A stretch of 64,000 nucleotides of DNA from Cucumibacter marinus DSM 18995 (GCF_000429865.1 NZ_AUCR01000002.1:1-64000), one strand, 5' to 3'; positions 25,591 through 36,694 are shown, counted from the first letter of the stretch. Program-made: numbers and translations. The notes: generated by a model not told the origin, from the letters alone.

Positions 25591-26616
25591 TCAGGCGCTC
25601 TCGAGATCCTCGCGCCATTCGCCGCGGGCGGCCAGGGCGTTCATGGCGGCACGATGGGCGAAAGCGGACTGTGCGGCAGGGGCGTTTTCGCGGCGCCCTG
25701 CCCAGGCGGCAAGGGCTGCGGCCTGCAGCGCGCGGCCATAAGAGAAGGTCAGGGCCCAGGGATGCGGCCCACGGGCGTTCATGGCCGACAGGTGAGCGGT
25801 GGCTTGACGGTCGGTCTGCCCGCCCGAAAGGAAGGCGATGCCGGGGACGTCGGTGGGGACATGGGCGCGCAGCACTTCGAGTGTGCGTTCGGCAACTTCC
25901 TCGACGGACGCCTGGGGCGCATTTATTCCCGGCAGAACCATGTTGGGCTTGAGGACGATGCCGGTCAAATCGACACCCGCAATGGCGAGCTGATCGAAAA
26001 CTGCATCGAGCGTGTTCGCGGTGACCTTGGCGGTGATCTCGATGGAATGATCGCCGGGCTTGCCGTCGGCAAGGACTTCGGGTTCGACGATTGGCACGAT
26101 GCCCGCTTCCTGGCACAGCCGGGCATAGCGCGCGAGCGCGTGAGCATTGGCAAAAATGGCATTCCGGCTCGGCGCGCTCGGGGTGATGGCGATGACGCCG
26201 CGCCATTTGGCGAACTGGGCGCCTTTGCTGGCGTAGTCGGCAAGGCGTTCGCGCAGGCCATCAAGGCCTTCGGTGACCTGTTCGCCATCACTGCCAGCGA
26301 GCGGTTTGGCGCCCTTGTCGACCTTGATGCCGGGCACGACATCGTCGGCCTTGAGCAATTCGACGAGCGGCGTGCCGTCGGCGGCTTTCTGGTTGAGGGT
26401 TTCCTCGAACAGGATCACGCCGGAAATGTAGTCGCGCATGGCCTGGTCGGTGCGGAAGAGCATCTCGCGGTAATCGCGGCGGTTCTCCTCGGTGGAGGGA
26501 ACGTTGATGGATTTGAACCGCTTTTCGATGGTGCCCGTCGATTCATCGGCGGCAAGGATACCCTTTCCGGGCGCCACCATCTTGCGGGCAATTTCAGACA
26601 GATCCGACACGCTCAT
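25591..26616 (-). CDS. fba: class I fructose-bisphosphate aldolase
   Basis: A 341-residue class I (Schiff-base) aldolase. It opens with KGILAADESTGTIEKRF and has YREMLF, KWRGVIAI and the lysine-containing GIVLKPNMVLPG that forms the imine. C-terminal GGQTD and the WALTFSYGRALQ block are also typical. It cleaves fructose 1,6-bisphosphate to dihydroxyacetone phosphate and glyceraldehyde 3-phosphate without a metal. It lies downstream of pgk with a 90-base gap containing a candidate LacI-type operator, and is followed by a terminator. Confidence 0.95.
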   Translation of the reverse strand: MSVSDLSEIARKMVAPGKGILAADESTGTIEKRFKSINVPSTEENRRDYREMLFRTDQAMRDYISGVILFEETLNQKAADGTPLVELLKADDVVPGIKVDKGAKPLAGSDGEQVTEGLDGLRERLADYASKGAQFAKWRGVIAITPSAPSRNAIFANAHALARYARLCQEAGIVPIVEPEVLADGKPGDHSIEITAKVTANTLDAVFDQLAIAGVDLTGIVLKPNMVLPGINAPQASVEEVAERTLEVLRAHVPTDVPGIAFLSGGQTDRQATAHLSAMNARGPHPWALTFSYGRALQAAALAAWAGRRENAPAAQSAFAHRAAMNALAARGEWREDLESA

Positions 26617-26676
26617 TCTCCGTTCTCGGTCAACCGGTTGCAGGCGGCATAGAATGCCGGCACAGACCGATCAACA

Positions 26677-26690
26677 TGTAATCGTTTACG
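26677..26690. promoter_or_regulatory. candidate LacI-family operator upstream of fba
   Basis: TGTAATCGTTTACG has GTAA/TTAC half-sites around a central CG step, the usual LacI-family operator symmetry. It lies 61 bases upstream of the fba start. A CceR-like regulator of central carbon metabolism would fit, but this is inference from one site. Confidence 0.35.
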
Positions 26691-26706
26691 AGAACGGTTC
26701 CAGCAA

Positions 26707-27909
26707 TCAGGCCTGTTTCAGGGCCTCGACGCCGGGCAGCGGCTTGCCTTCCATCCATTCGAGAAACGCGCCGCCCGCGGTCGACACATAGGTAAAGTCG
26801 TCCTTGACCCCGGCCTTTGCAAGAGCCGCCACGGTATCGCCGCCGCCCGCGACCGAGGTCAGCTTGCCGGCCTTGGTGCGCGCCGCCGCGTGGCGGGCCG
26901 CGGCGAGGGTGCCGGCATCGAAAGGATGGAGTTCGAATGCGCCGAGGGGACCGTTCCAGACAAGGGTCGAGGCCTCGTCGATGGCGGCGTTGATGCGGTC
27001 GACGGAGTGGGGGCCGACATCGAGAATCATGCCGTCGCGGTCCATCGCCTCGACGCCATAGATCCGATGCGGGGCGTTCGCCTCGAAGTGCCAGGCGACA
27101 ATGGCGTCCACCGGCAAAAGGATTGCACAATTGTGCTGGGCAGCCTTGTCGTAGATCCGGCGTGCGGTTTCCGCCTGATCCTTCTCGCAAAGAGAGTTGC
27201 CGATATTGATGCCCTCAGCGTGCAGAAAGGTGTTGGCCATGCCGCCGCCGATAACCAAAGCCTCGACTCTGGTGACGAGGTTTTCCAGCAAATCGATCTT
27301 GGTCGAGACCTTGGCGCCACCGACAATGGCGACGACCGGCTTCTTCGGATTGCCGAGCCCGGCTTCCAGCGCTTCGAGCTCCGCCTGCATGGCAAGTCCC
27401 GCCGCGGCAGGGAGCAGTCGGGCAACCCCTTCAGTCGAGGCGTGGGCACGGTGCGCGGCGGAAAAAGCGTCGTTCACATAGATGTCCGCAAGGCTTGCCA
27501 TGCGTGCGGCCAGTTCGGCGTCATTGGCTTCCTCACCGGGGTGAAAGCGCGTGTTTTCCAAAAGAACCACGCTGCCCGCCGGCACTTCGGCGATCGCCTT
27601 TCTGGCGCCTTCGACATCGGTCCAGTCCGTTTCGACGAAGACCACAGGGCGTCCCGTCGCCTTTTCGATGGCGGGCGCTGTGACGGCGAGGGAGAATTCG
27701 GGGTTTACCTGGCCCTTGGGGCGCCCGAAATGGGACATCAGGATTGGCGTGCCGCCGCCGACCGCGATTGCGGTGATCGTCGGTGCGGTACGCTCAATGC
27801 GGGTCGCATCGGTCACACGGCCATCTGCGACCGGCATGTTGAGGTCGGCACGGATCAGGACCCGCTTGCCGTCGAAATCGAGATCGCCAATCGTTTTGAA
27901 GTCGGTCAC
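26707..27909 (-). CDS. pgk: phosphoglycerate kinase
   Basis: A 400-residue protein with the PGK signatures [13 protein letters not shown] (residues 15-27), [10 protein letters not shown], and the nucleotide loop [11 protein letters not shown] near the C terminus. It transfers phosphate between 1,3-bisphosphoglycerate and ADP in glycolysis/gluconeogenesis. The GTG at 27909 fits the family N terminus ([15 protein letters not shown]) and has GAGGG upstream; the ATG ten codons further is less likely. It lies between fba and the deacetylase gene. Confidence 0.96.
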   Translation of the reverse strand: MTDFKTIGDLDFDGKRVLIRADLNMPVADGRVTDATRIERTAPTITAIAVGGGTPILMSHFGRPKGQVNPEFSLAVTAPAIEKATGRPVVFVETDWTDVEGARKAIAEVPAGSVVLLENTRFHPGEEANDAELAARMASLADIYVNDAFSAAHRAHASTEGVARLLPAAAGLAMQAELEALEAGLGNPKKPVVAIVGGAKVSTKIDLLENLVTRVEALVIGGGMANTFLHAEGINIGNSLCEKDQAETARRIYDKAAQHNCAILLPVDAIVAWHFEANAPHRIYGVEAMDRDGMILDVGPHSVDRINAAIDEASTLVWNGPLGAFELHPFDAGTLAAARHAAARTKAGKLTSVAGGGDTVAALAKAGVKDDFTYVSTAGGAFLEWMEGKPLPGVEALKQA

Positions 27910-28026
27910 CTTGCCACCCTCAACTGCGCCTTTGCGCAAATCAGTTGATACCGATCCTAGGTTTAGGCGGGGGCAAAGCGTGATGCAATGGTGGGCCGGC
28001 GCGGCGGCGCGCCGCGCCAGGGATGC

Positions 28027-28887
28027 CTACTGATCGAGTGCGGCGACCGTGACCGGGGCCGAGAACAGACCCTGGCGACCCGGTATGGCGTGGACGACTT
28101 TGAAGCCGCGGCGGTCGAGTTCGTCCAGAAAATCAGGCAGCAACCGCGCGGTGCGACCGTGGATGTCGTGGAACAAGATGATGCCGCGGCCCTGTGTTTC
28201 GAGGCGGGTGAGGGTGCGGTTCATCACGGTTTGCGCGCTTTCCTTCTTGTAATCCCAGCTGTCGACATCGACGCCGAAGGGGATCAGGCCGAGTTCGGCA
28301 ATGGAGGTGCGCAGCACTCGGGTCTGGGAGAGATAGGGAAAGCGGAAGAAGGGCGCCGGTTTCCGGCCCGACGGCGCGATGGCGCGGGCGACTTCATACT
28401 CACCCTGGCGGACCTTGCTCATGGCGTCGAGAGAGGAAAATTTCGCAAGGTTTTCATGATTGTGGGTGTGGGTGCCCACGGTGTGGCCGGCGCGGGCGAC
28501 CTGCTGGGCGGTGGCGGGATGGGCGCTGGCCATGGTGCCGACCATGAAGAAGGTCGCCTTCACCCCGTGATCGGCCAAAGCGTCAAGGATCTGAGGGGTA
28601 TAGGTGGGGCTGGGGCCATCATCGAAGGTGAGGATGACCTCACCCCTGCGCAACTGCAGATCGGTAATGGAGGCGACGCGAAGCGTGCGGCCCACCAGCC
28701 TCTTTGCTGAATGATTCGAGATACTTGCAGTGGTCGCAGGGTCGACTTCGCCATAGCTGGCGGCGGTCACCTCGGCCTTTGCGGGCCGGTCGAGTTCGGT
28801 GTCGATCGAAGGCTTCGGCGCCTTGGCGCAACCGGTTGTAATCGCAGTCAAAAGGACTGCGGCAACGCAAAGGACTTGAAACCGCAC
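28027..28887 (-). CDS. lipoprotein polysaccharide deacetylase (NodB domain)
   Basis: A 286-residue protein with a lipoprotein signal (hydrophobic core, then TTGC at residues 17-20) and a linker. The NodB homology domain (about residues 82-275) contains the metal site and catalytic motifs LTFDDGPSP, HTHNHENL and FHDIHGRT. It is likely anchored on a periplasm-facing membrane and removes N- or O-acetyl groups from a polysaccharide or peptidoglycan. It lies between pgk and gap on the same strand, which looks incidental rather than pathway-based. Confidence 0.87.
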   Translation of the reverse strand: MRFQVLCVAAVLLTAITTGCAKAPKPSIDTELDRPAKAEVTAASYGEVDPATTASISNHSAKRLVGRTLRVASITDLQLRRGEVILTFDDGPSPTYTPQILDALADHGVKATFFMVGTMASAHPATAQQVARAGHTVGTHTHNHENLAKFSSLDAMSKVRQGEYEVARAIAPSGRKPAPFFRFPYLSQTRVLRTSIAELGLIPFGVDVDSWDYKKESAQTVMNRTLTRLETQGRGIILFHDIHGRTARLLPDFLDELDRRGFKVVHAIPGRQGLFSAPVTVAALDQ

Positions 28888-29028
28888 AACACCAACTCTC
28901 GACCAAATTTATGGTTACCGAAGAGTTGCCGATTGTGGTTAATAAAATCTCTACAAGTGCAAGTAATCAAATAGGAAATTCTTGCCGGGTAGCGTATCCC
29001 GTCCTGGTGGAAACGGGCAAACATCACG

Positions 29029-29056
29029 CAAAAAGGGCGCCGGAATCGGCGCCCTC
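29029..29056 (-). terminator. rho-independent terminator after gap
   Basis: On the minus strand AGGGCGCCG and CGGCGCCCT arms pair around ATTC and are followed by TTTTG, about 75 bases after the gap stop. Confidence 0.7.
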
Positions 29057-29132
29057 TCGCTTATGGCTCAAGTCTGCTTGAGGTCTGGCGACCCCTCAGC
29101 AAAATGTCAGAGCGTCTTCCTGCAGCGACGTC

Positions 29133-30140
<1,008 letters not shown>

Positions 30141-30220
30141 ACCGATTTCTCCTCGTTATGGCCGGATCGTCCAGCCATTCGTCATGAACCCAATACCGGG
30201 CAGGGAACCCGGAGAGGGGA

Positions 30221-32200
30221 TTACAACTGTGCCAGGGCGGCTTCGACCGCGGCGTCCGCCGTGATGCCGAAATGCTTGTAGAGTTCGTCGGCCGGGGCGC
30301 TGGCGCCGAAGCCTTTCATGCCGACGAAACGGCCATTGTCGCCGATAAACCGGCACCAGCCCATTTCGACACCGGCCTCGATGGCCACGCGCGCCTTGGG
30401 CGTGCCGATGATCTCGGCCTGGTAGTCCTCGGACTGCTGGGCGAAGCGCTCGAAGCTCGGCACCGAAACGACTCGGGCCGAAATTTTCTGGCTGGCAAGC
30501 TGCTTGGCGGCTTCGAGACCGAGCTGAACCTCGGAACCGGTGGCGAAGAACACGACTTCCGCGTCGGCATCGCCATGCAATGTATAGGCACCGCGGGCGC
30601 ACAGATTGTCCGACACATATTCGTTGCGCAGGGTGGGCAGTCCTTGACGGGTGAGTGCAAGGATCGAGGGGCGCTTGCGGTCCTCGATGGCGAGCTGCCA
30701 GCATTCGGCGGTTTCGGTAGCGTCCGCCGGGCGATAGACGGCAAGGTTCGGAATGGCACGCAGGGCAGCGAGATGTTCGACCGGCTGATGGGTCGGCCCA
30801 TCCTCGCCCAGCCCGATGGAATCGTGGGTCATCACGAAGATCGAACCGATATGCGAGAGCGCGGCCAGCCTGATCGAGGGCCGGCAATAGTCGGTGAAGG
30901 TCAGAAAAGTACCGCCATAGGGGATGATGCCGGAGTGCAGGGCAATCCCGTTCATGGCCGCGGCCATGCCGTGCTCGCGAATGCCGTAATAGACATAGCG
31001 GCCCGCATAGTCGGATGCGGTGAAGGGGGTCAGACTTTCGGTCTTGGTGTTGTTCGAGCCGGTCAGGTCGGCCGAACCGCCGAACATTTCCGGCAGGGCC
31101 TGGTTGATGACCTCGAGCGCCATCTGGGACGAGACGCGGGTCGCCTTGTTGGGCTTTTCCTCCGCCATCTTCTTCTTGAAGTCCTCGATAGCGCGGCCGA
31201 AATCGGTGTTGAGCTCGCGATTGGTACGGCGTTCGAACTCGGTCCGTGTGTCCATCTCGGCTGCGCCAAGGCGTTCTTCCCATGCCACGCGGGCCTTGGT
31301 GGAACGCAGGCCGGCCAAGCGCCAGTCATCGAGAATATCGGTGGGGACTTCGAAGGGCGCGGCGGTCCAGCCGAGCTTCTTCCTGGTCGCCTCGAGCTCT
31401 TCGGCACCGAGCGGCGAGCCGTGAGCCTTGGACGTTCCCGCCTTGTTGGGCGAACCGAAGCCGATGGTCGTCTTGGCGGCGATCAGGGTCGGGCGATCGC
31501 TTTCGCCGGCCTCAACGAAGGCCTTTTCGATGGCGTCGGGGTCATGCCCGTCGATTGCGATGGTGTGCCAGCCGCTGGCCTTGAAGCGGGCGAGCTGGTC
31601 GGTCGAATCGGACATCGAGACCGCACCGTCGATGGTGATGCCGTTATTGTCCCAGACCACGACCAGCTTGTTGAGCTTCAAATGGCCGGCGAGGGCTATG
31701 GCTTCCTGCGAGATGCCTTCCATCAGGCAGCCATCACCGGCGAGCACATAGGTCTTGTGGTCGACCAAATCGTCACCGAATTCGGCCGCCAGCTTCTTTT
31801 CGGCCATCGCCATACCGACGGCATTGGCAATGCCCTGACCGAGCGGACCGGTGGTGGTTTCGATGCCATGGGCGAAGCCATATTCGGGATGCCCGGCGGT
31901 CTTGGAGCCGAGCTGGCGGAAATTCTTGATCTCCTCGATGGTCATGTCCTCGTAGCCGAGGAGGTAGAGCGCCGAATAAAGCAGCATCGAACCGTGGCCG
32001 GCAGACAGGACGAACCGGTCGCGGTCTGCCCATTCGGGCGACTTCGGATCGAACTTCATCACCCGGGTGAACAGAACCGTGGCGATATCTGCGGCGCCCA
32101 TGGGCAGGCCCGGATGCCCGGAATTGGCCTTTTCGACCGCTTCCATGGACAGAGCGCGAATGGCGTTGGCCATAGCGTTGTGTTTGGCTCGATCGATCAT
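30221..32200 (-). CDS. tkt: transketolase
   Basis: A 659-residue protein with the thiamine-diphosphate signatures: [15 protein letters not shown] at the N terminus, the [13 protein letters not shown]...[10 protein letters not shown] cofactor motif (about residues 155-190), and [16 protein letters not shown] in the pyrimidine domain. It transfers two-carbon ketol units in the pentose-phosphate pathway. It is upstream of gap by 80 bases on the same strand. The length matches the family. Confidence 0.97.
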   Translation of the reverse strand: MIDRAKHNAMANAIRALSMEAVEKANSGHPGLPMGAADIATVLFTRVMKFDPKSPEWADRDRFVLSAGHGSMLLYSALYLLGYEDMTIEEIKNFRQLGSKTAGHPEYGFAHGIETTTGPLGQGIANAVGMAMAEKKLAAEFGDDLVDHKTYVLAGDGCLMEGISQEAIALAGHLKLNKLVVVWDNNGITIDGAVSMSDSTDQLARFKASGWHTIAIDGHDPDAIEKAFVEAGESDRPTLIAAKTTIGFGSPNKAGTSKAHGSPLGAEELEATRKKLGWTAAPFEVPTDILDDWRLAGLRSTKARVAWEERLGAAEMDTRTEFERRTNRELNTDFGRAIEDFKKKMAEEKPNKATRVSSQMALEVINQALPEMFGGSADLTGSNNTKTESLTPFTASDYAGRYVYYGIREHGMAAAMNGIALHSGIIPYGGTFLTFTDYCRPSIRLAALSHIGSIFVMTHDSIGLGEDGPTHQPVEHLAALRAIPNLAVYRPADATETAECWQLAIEDRKRPSILALTRQGLPTLRNEYVSDNLCARGAYTLHGDADAEVVFFATGSEVQLGLEAAKQLASQKISARVVSVPSFERFAQQSEDYQAEIIGTPKARVAIEAGVEMGWCRFIGDNGRFVGMKGFGASAPADELYKHFGITADAAVEAALAQL

Positions 32201-32434
32201 CGTGTGCCTGTCATGTTGGTGGAGATTTTAGCTGAAAAAGGGTCCGTCTCGCGGTTTCGAGGGGCAGACATAGCACCTCCTTTTGTGCTGTCAATCGCCC
32301 GAGGGCAGCCAGAGTGCGGCAAGATGGCAACCGCAATGGGGGCAATTCACGTCCACGCAAAGCACAGGTTGCCATGAGCCCCCGCCATAGGGTTATTTAC
32401 GAGGGGGGCGAATCTGGCTGAGGGGATCGGCAAA

Positions 32435-32794
32435 ATGGATGCGCGGGAGACCGATGCGCAGGAGGACGGCGCGGTGAGTGAAGACCGTGGTGCGACAGGC
32501 GCGAATGCCGCCGATGCCGTCAGCGCGGTCGACGATGCCCTTGAACGGGTTGAGGCGGCGCTGCGGCGCCTTGAAGCCGGTGTCCGGCAGGCCTCGGGAC
32601 GTCTCGACAGCCTGGGTGCCGCCGAAGCCGAGGCCCAGCGCCTGCAATCGGACAGGGCCCAACTCGCCAATGCTCTCGACAGAATGACCGCCCGCGCCAA
32701 CCGGCTCGACAAAGCGGCGGCGGAAACGTCTCGACGCTTGATCCAGGCCATGGAAAAGGTGCAGCTTGCGCTCAACCGCGAGGAGCAAGCCTGA
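32435..32794 (+). CDS. DUF4164 family coiled-coil protein
   Basis: A 119-residue protein, nearly all helical, with heptad patterns from about residue 35 on (ALERVEAALRRLEAGVRQ, LQSDRAQLANALDRM). It matches the DUF4164 family found just upstream of zapA in Hyphomicrobiales. Its role is unknown, but its position suggests cell division or Z-ring association. It overlaps the zapA ribosome-binding region: its stop codon is two bases before the TTG start of zapA. Confidence 0.8.
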   Translation: MDARETDAQEDGAVSEDRGATGANAADAVSAVDDALERVEAALRRLEAGVRQASGRLDSLGAAEAEAQRLQSDRAQLANALDRMTARANRLDKAAAETSRRLIQAMEKVQLALNREEQA

Positions 32795-32795
32795 A

Positions 32796-33170
32796 TTGCC
32801 CGAAGTCAGTGTTGATATCAATGGCCGCAAGTACCGCATGGCCTGCGAAGAGGGGCAGGAAGATCACCTGCGCCAGCTCGCCGAAACATTTGCCGGCTAT
32901 GTCGACAATCTCAAGGGCGATTTCGGGGAAGCCGGCGACAATCGGCTGACCATCATGGCCGGCATTACCGTGCTTGACGAGCTGCGCGAATTGAAGGGCC
33001 GGATGAGTGCGCTGGAAGCGGAACTCCAGGAAATCACATCGGCCGGTGCCGCGCTTTCGGATGAACAAGATGCTCTCGAGCGCGATTATGCCGCCCGTTT
33101 CGGCGCGCTGGCCGACCGCATCAACGCGCTGGCGGCCGAACTCGAGGACGCCGAGGAACATCGCGGCTGA
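32796..33170 (+). CDS. zapA: cell division protein ZapA
   Basis: A 124-residue protein with the ZapA domain (EVSVDINGRKYRMACEEGQEDHL, then NRLTIMAGITVLDELRELK) and a C-terminal coiled coil. It stabilises FtsZ filaments at mid-cell. The TTG at 32796 matches the domain start, and a GAGGAG site lies ten bases upstream within the preceding gene; an earlier in-frame TTG at 32766 is less likely. The DUF4164-zapA-6S RNA-fthC order is a conserved string. Confidence 0.9.
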   Translation: MPEVSVDINGRKYRMACEEGQEDHLRQLAETFAGYVDNLKGDFGEAGDNRLTIMAGITVLDELRELKGRMSALEAELQEITSAGAALSDEQDALERDYAARFGALADRINALAAELEDAEEHRG

Positions 33171-33210
33171 TCGAAGCGCAATCCGGTCTTTCATGTCGCC
33201 GCCGAAACCC

Positions 33211-33216
33211 TTATAT
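33211..33216 (+). promoter_or_regulatory. -10 element of the 6S RNA promoter
   Basis: TTATAT lies about five to seven bases before the predicted 6S RNA 5' end. A possible -35 CTTTCA at 33188-33193 is 17 bases away. Inferred from position only. Confidence 0.4.
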
Positions 33217-33220
33217 GGGG

Positions 33221-33373
33221 TCGGCTGCCCGGTGCGTGCAGGATAAGCATTCCCCGGGGCCTTACCGATCCTAAAGGGAACTGTCCCTGAGGCGGCTCGT
33301 GGGCCGCTTCACACGGTGCCCACCTACTTATGTAGGTTCCCGGGATCGAGATCCCACGGCCGGGTGGCTTTTT
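33221..33373 (+). ncRNA. ssrS: 6S RNA
   Basis: It lies between zapA and fthC, the classic 6S RNA position. A closing stem pairs GGCTGCCCGG (33223-33232) with CCGGGTGGCT (33360-33369), all ten positions pairing when G-U is allowed, and TTTTT follows. The interior has the expected large central bubble and a terminal arm with CCTACTTATGTAGG. 6S RNA mimics an open promoter and binds housekeeping RNA polymerase. The length of about 153 bases fits alphaproteobacterial versions. Confidence 0.88.
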
Positions 33374-33389
33374 GAATTCAGGGGGCGTC

Positions 33390-33995
33390 TTGTCCGATAT
33401 CGCCGAACAGAAAAGTGAAGTCGAGGCCGCAAAGGCGCTTCTGAGAACCGATGCCCTCGAAAAGCGGCGGGCGCTGTCGTCCGGTTATCGTGACGAGGCC
33501 GCGCGGGATGCCGCGAAGCATTTCCTCGACAATGTGCCGTTGGGCAGCGAGCAGACGGTGGCGCTCTACTGGCCGATCCGCGATGAGCTCGACGTCAAAC
33601 CGCTGATCACCCGGCTGATGGATGATTTCCACGCCGTGTGCTTGCCGCTGGTGATGGGCCAGGGCAACCCGCTCGAGTTCCGTCGCTGGGAACTGGGGGC
33701 GCCGCTCTTTCCCGCGGGGCTCGGCACGCTTGAGCCGGCGCCGACCGCACCGCTTGTCGAACCCGATCTGATCGTGATGCCGCTGGTTGGCTGGGACAAG
33801 CGCGGCACAAGGCTCGGCTATGGTGGGGGCTATTACGACATTACGCTGGGGCGGATGACGAAGCCGCCGCAGATCGTGGGCTACGCCTTTGCCGCCCAGG
33901 AGATCGACGAGATCCCGCGCGAAGAGCACGACATTCCGCTCAACATGCTTGTGACGGAGCGAGGGTTCGCACGGTTCGGCCAGGCGGCCGGCTGA
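33390..33995 (+). CDS. fthC: 5-formyltetrahydrofolate cyclo-ligase
   Basis: A 201-residue protein with the family motifs ALYWPIRDELDV, a PLVGWDKRGTRLGYGGGYYD block for ATP and Mg, and the C-terminal GYAFAAQEIDEIPREEHD. It makes 5,10-methenyltetrahydrofolate from 5-formyltetrahydrofolate. The TTG at 33390 follows AGGGGG at normal spacing; a TTG six codons earlier falls within the end of 6S RNA. It abuts the next gene with no gap. Confidence 0.93.
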   Translation: MSDIAEQKSEVEAAKALLRTDALEKRRALSSGYRDEAARDAAKHFLDNVPLGSEQTVALYWPIRDELDVKPLITRLMDDFHAVCLPLVMGQGNPLEFRRWELGAPLFPAGLGTLEPAPTAPLVEPDLIVMPLVGWDKRGTRLGYGGGYYDITLGRMTKPPQIVGYAFAAQEIDEIPREEHDIPLNMLVTERGFARFGQAAG

Positions 33996-34808
33996 ATGCG
34001 AATCCTGTTCCTCGGCGATGTGATGGGCCGCGCCGGCCGGGACGCGGTGACCAAGCATTTGCCACGCCTGCGCGAAGACCACGCATTCGACTTCGTGATC
34101 GTGAATGGCGAGAACGCCTCGCATGGGCGGGGGTTGACCGAGGGACATTACCAGACCTTGCGTGAGGCTGGCGCCGATGTGGTGACGCTGGGCGACCATG
34201 CCTTCGACCAGCGCGACACGCTGAGCTATATCGAACGCGAACACGCCCTGCTGCGCCCCATCAACATGATGCCAGGCACGCCGGGGCGCGGGGCGATGCT
34301 GTATTCGTGCAGTGCGGGTCAGGTGCTGGTGATCAACGCGCTGGGGCGCGTGTTCATGAACCCCATCGACGATCCGTTCGCGGCTGTCGAAAAGGCGATC
34401 GATGAGTGTCCGCTCGGCGAGATGGCCGACGCGGTGATCGTCGATTTCCATGCCGAGGCGACCTCGGAAATGTATGGCATGGGCCAGTTTCTCGACGGGC
34501 GCGCCAGCCTTGTGGTGGGCACGCACACGCATATCCCGACTGCCGACACGCGGATTCTGCCCGGGGGAACCGGCATGATGGCGGATGCGGGAATGTGCGG
34601 CGACTATAATTCGGTGATCGGCATGGAAGCCGAAGAACCGGTGAACCGGTTCGTGACCGGGATGACGCGGGCGCGCTTCACCCCGGCGAGCGGCGAAGCC
34701 ACCTTGTGCGGGGTGGCGCTCGAGACCGAACCGGGCACGGGTCTGCTGCGCTCGATCCATCCGGTGCGGGTGGGCGGCGCGCTCAGCCAGGCCGAACCCG
34801 CCTTCTGA
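33996..34808 (+). CDS. TIGR00282 family metallophosphoesterase (YmdB-like)
   Basis: A 270-residue calcineurin-like phosphoesterase. The metal ligands are in LFLGDVMGRAGR (residues 4-15), NGENASHG, LGDHAFDQ and VVGTHTHIPT. Family member YmdB hydrolyses cyclic nucleotides such as 2',3'-cAMP. It starts directly after the fthC stop and is probably translated from the same message. The protein family and its position after fthC are conserved in alphaproteobacteria. Confidence 0.9.
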   Translation: MRILFLGDVMGRAGRDAVTKHLPRLREDHAFDFVIVNGENASHGRGLTEGHYQTLREAGADVVTLGDHAFDQRDTLSYIEREHALLRPINMMPGTPGRGAMLYSCSAGQVLVINALGRVFMNPIDDPFAAVEKAIDECPLGEMADAVIVDFHAEATSEMYGMGQFLDGRASLVVGTHTHIPTADTRILPGGTGMMADAGMCGDYNSVIGMEAEEPVNRFVTGMTRARFTPASGEATLCGVALETEPGTGLLRSIHPVRVGGALSQAEPAF

Positions 34809-34883
34809 CTTTATTTCCGTGGCGGGCTTTCCTATAAGGCCCGCTGAATTGCCATTAGCGACGATACGGGGGATCTCCGGGCC

Positions 34884-35630
34884 ATGGCCGGACATTCACA
34901 GTTCAAGAACATCATGCACCGCAAGGGGCGCCAGGATGCGGCGCGCTCCAAGCTGTTTTCGCGCCTGTCCAAGGAAATCACCGTGGCGGCCAAGATGGGC
35001 ACGCCGGACCCGGACATGAATCCGCGCCTGCGGCTGGCGGTCCAGAACGCCAAGGCGCAGTCCATGCCCAAGGACAATATCCAGCGCGCCATCAACAAGG
35101 CGTCGGGGGGCGACAGTGAGGATTACGAGGAAATCCGCTATGAGGGTTACGGCCCGGGCGGGGTGGCGATCATAGTCGAGACCCTGACCGACAACCGGAA
35201 CCGCACGGCCTCCAATGTGCGCGCGACATTCTCCAAGAATGGCGGGTCGCTGGGCGAAAGCGGCTCGGTGGCGTTCATGTTCGACCGGGTCGGCGAGATC
35301 GTTTATGCGCCCGAGGCAGGTGACGCCGAGGCGGTGATGGAAGCAGCGATCGAGGCCGGGGCGGAGGACGTCGTCTCGGATGAAGACGGCCACACCATCT
35401 ATTGCGTCTTCGAAGACATCAACGATGTGTCCACCGCGCTCGAAGGCTCGCTAGGCGAGGCTAAGTCGGTCAACCCGGTCTGGAAGCCGCAGAACGGCAC
35501 CCCGGTCGATCAGGACAAGGGCGCGACCCTGTTCAAGCTGATCGCGGCGCTCGAAGACGATGACGACGTGCAGAACGTTTATTCGAACTTCGAGATGAGC
35601 GACGAGGACATGGAAGCGCTCAGCGCCTGA
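34884..35630 (+). CDS. YebC/PmpR family protein
   Basis: A 248-residue protein starting [19 protein letters not shown], with the diagnostic [12 protein letters not shown] and [20 protein letters not shown]. The family has been described as transcription regulators and, more recently, as a translation factor easing polyproline stalls. It leads the yebC-ruvC-ruvA-ruvB string typical of alphaproteobacteria, here interrupted by three other genes before ruvC. Confidence 0.95.
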   Translation: MAGHSQFKNIMHRKGRQDAARSKLFSRLSKEITVAAKMGTPDPDMNPRLRLAVQNAKAQSMPKDNIQRAINKASGGDSEDYEEIRYEGYGPGGVAIIVETLTDNRNRTASNVRATFSKNGGSLGESGSVAFMFDRVGEIVYAPEAGDAEAVMEAAIEAGAEDVVSDEDGHTIYCVFEDINDVSTALEGSLGEAKSVNPVWKPQNGTPVDQDKGATLFKLIAALEDDDDVQNVYSNFEMSDEDMEALSA

Positions 35631-35655
35631 TCCCTGTTTGCCGAACCAGAATTCA

Positions 35656-35688
35656 GGGGCGTTCTGCCGGGTGCGGGGCGCCCTTTTT
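35656..35688 (+). terminator. probable rho-independent terminator after yebC
   Basis: GGGCG and CGCCC arms with a structured loop, followed by TTTTT, 26 bases after the yebC stop and just before the convergent diguanylate cyclase. Confidence 0.5.
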
Positions 35689-35697
35689 GCATGCCGG

Positions 35698-36513
35698 TCA
35701 ATGGATCGTGGGTGCGGTGGCGGCCGCGCGGTCGAAGACCGGGGCAGGCCGGGCAGGCTCGGCGGGTGTGAGGCGGATCGTGTTGCGGCCGCCTTCCTTG
35801 GCTTCGTAGAGGCGGCGGTCGGCGATGCGATAGAGCTCTGAGAATTCGATCTCTTCCTCGAAAACCGCCCCGCCAACGCTGACGGTGAGCGCCAGGGATT
35901 TGCCCTCCGGAGTGAAGGCGGTCTCCGCGACGGCGCGGCGAATGCGCTCGGCGATCACCTCTGCATCATCAAGGGCTGCATCGGGCAGAAATATCCCGAA
36001 CTCCTCACCGCCCATGCGGCCGAACAGATCGGCGCTTCTCAGGTTCCGGGCAATGGTGGCGGCGATCAGGCGCAGGGCCTCGTCGCCCCAGTGATGGCCG
36101 TGGCTGTCATTGATGCGCTTGAAGTGATCGGCATCGACGATCAGCAGCGCGCCGCGGCGATAGGCGCTCAGATGCCGGCGGCGCTTTTCGAGCCATGCAT
36201 CCACCCTGTCGGTGAAGGCACCACGGCTGAGTGTGCCTGTCAGCGCATCGGTGGTGGCGAGCACGGCAAGCTGCTTGCGGATGATGGCGAGGTCGCGCAG
36301 CCGGCGCGACAGGATGAAGAACATCGGCGCGCCGAAGACGAAGGGCAGGATCGTCGAGGACCAGTGTGCCGGGCGGGCGACAACCGGATCTTGGATGGTC
36401 CAGAGCACATAGAGATTGGCCAGAATCGCACACAGCCCCGGCCCCAGCAGGGTCCAGGCCCAGACGCGGGCGCGGCTAGTCGGATCGGGCAAGAGGACTT
36501 TGAGGCGTTTCAC
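35698..36513 (-). CDS. membrane diguanylate cyclase (GGDEF)
   Basis: A 271-residue protein with two membrane helices (about residues 18-42 and 50-68) and a GGDEF domain (about residues 85-250). The active-site motif is GGEEF (in RMGGEEFGIF). An intact inhibitory RxxD site (RSAD) lies five residues before it. It should make cyclic di-GMP and be feedback-inhibited by it. There is no sensory domain beyond the membrane part. It is a single gene on the minus strand inside the yebC-ruvC interval. Confidence 0.92.
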   Translation of the reverse strand: MKRLKVLLPDPTSRARVWAWTLLGPGLCAILANLYVLWTIQDPVVARPAHWSSTILPFVFGAPMFFILSRRLRDLAIIRKQLAVLATTDALTGTLSRGAFTDRVDAWLEKRRRHLSAYRRGALLIVDADHFKRINDSHGHHWGDEALRLIAATIARNLRSADLFGRMGGEEFGIFLPDAALDDAEVIAERIRRAVAETAFTPEGKSLALTVSVGGAVFEEEIEFSELYRIADRRLYEAKEGGRNTIRLTPAEPARPAPVFDRAAATAPTIH

Positions 36514-36694
36514 GGTCGGTTCTGGATCTAAACTGCGCGAGGCATGGTTCGAAGGGGCGGATAATAACCGGCGGGCCTTGCGGTTCCGGTTCGCGGTTGC
36601 AGCGGAATTAATTCAAATGCCGGTGAAACGAGGATCGAAGTGCGGACGGCGTGCCGCATTGCGGATTGGGCGGCAGCATGGCATGGGATGGCGC

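Noticed and set aside
30272-32377. Long open frame (701 codons) antisense to tkt
   Set aside because: It is the mirror of a strongly supported transketolase gene; high-GC codon bias leaves the opposite strand open, and the translation resembles no family.
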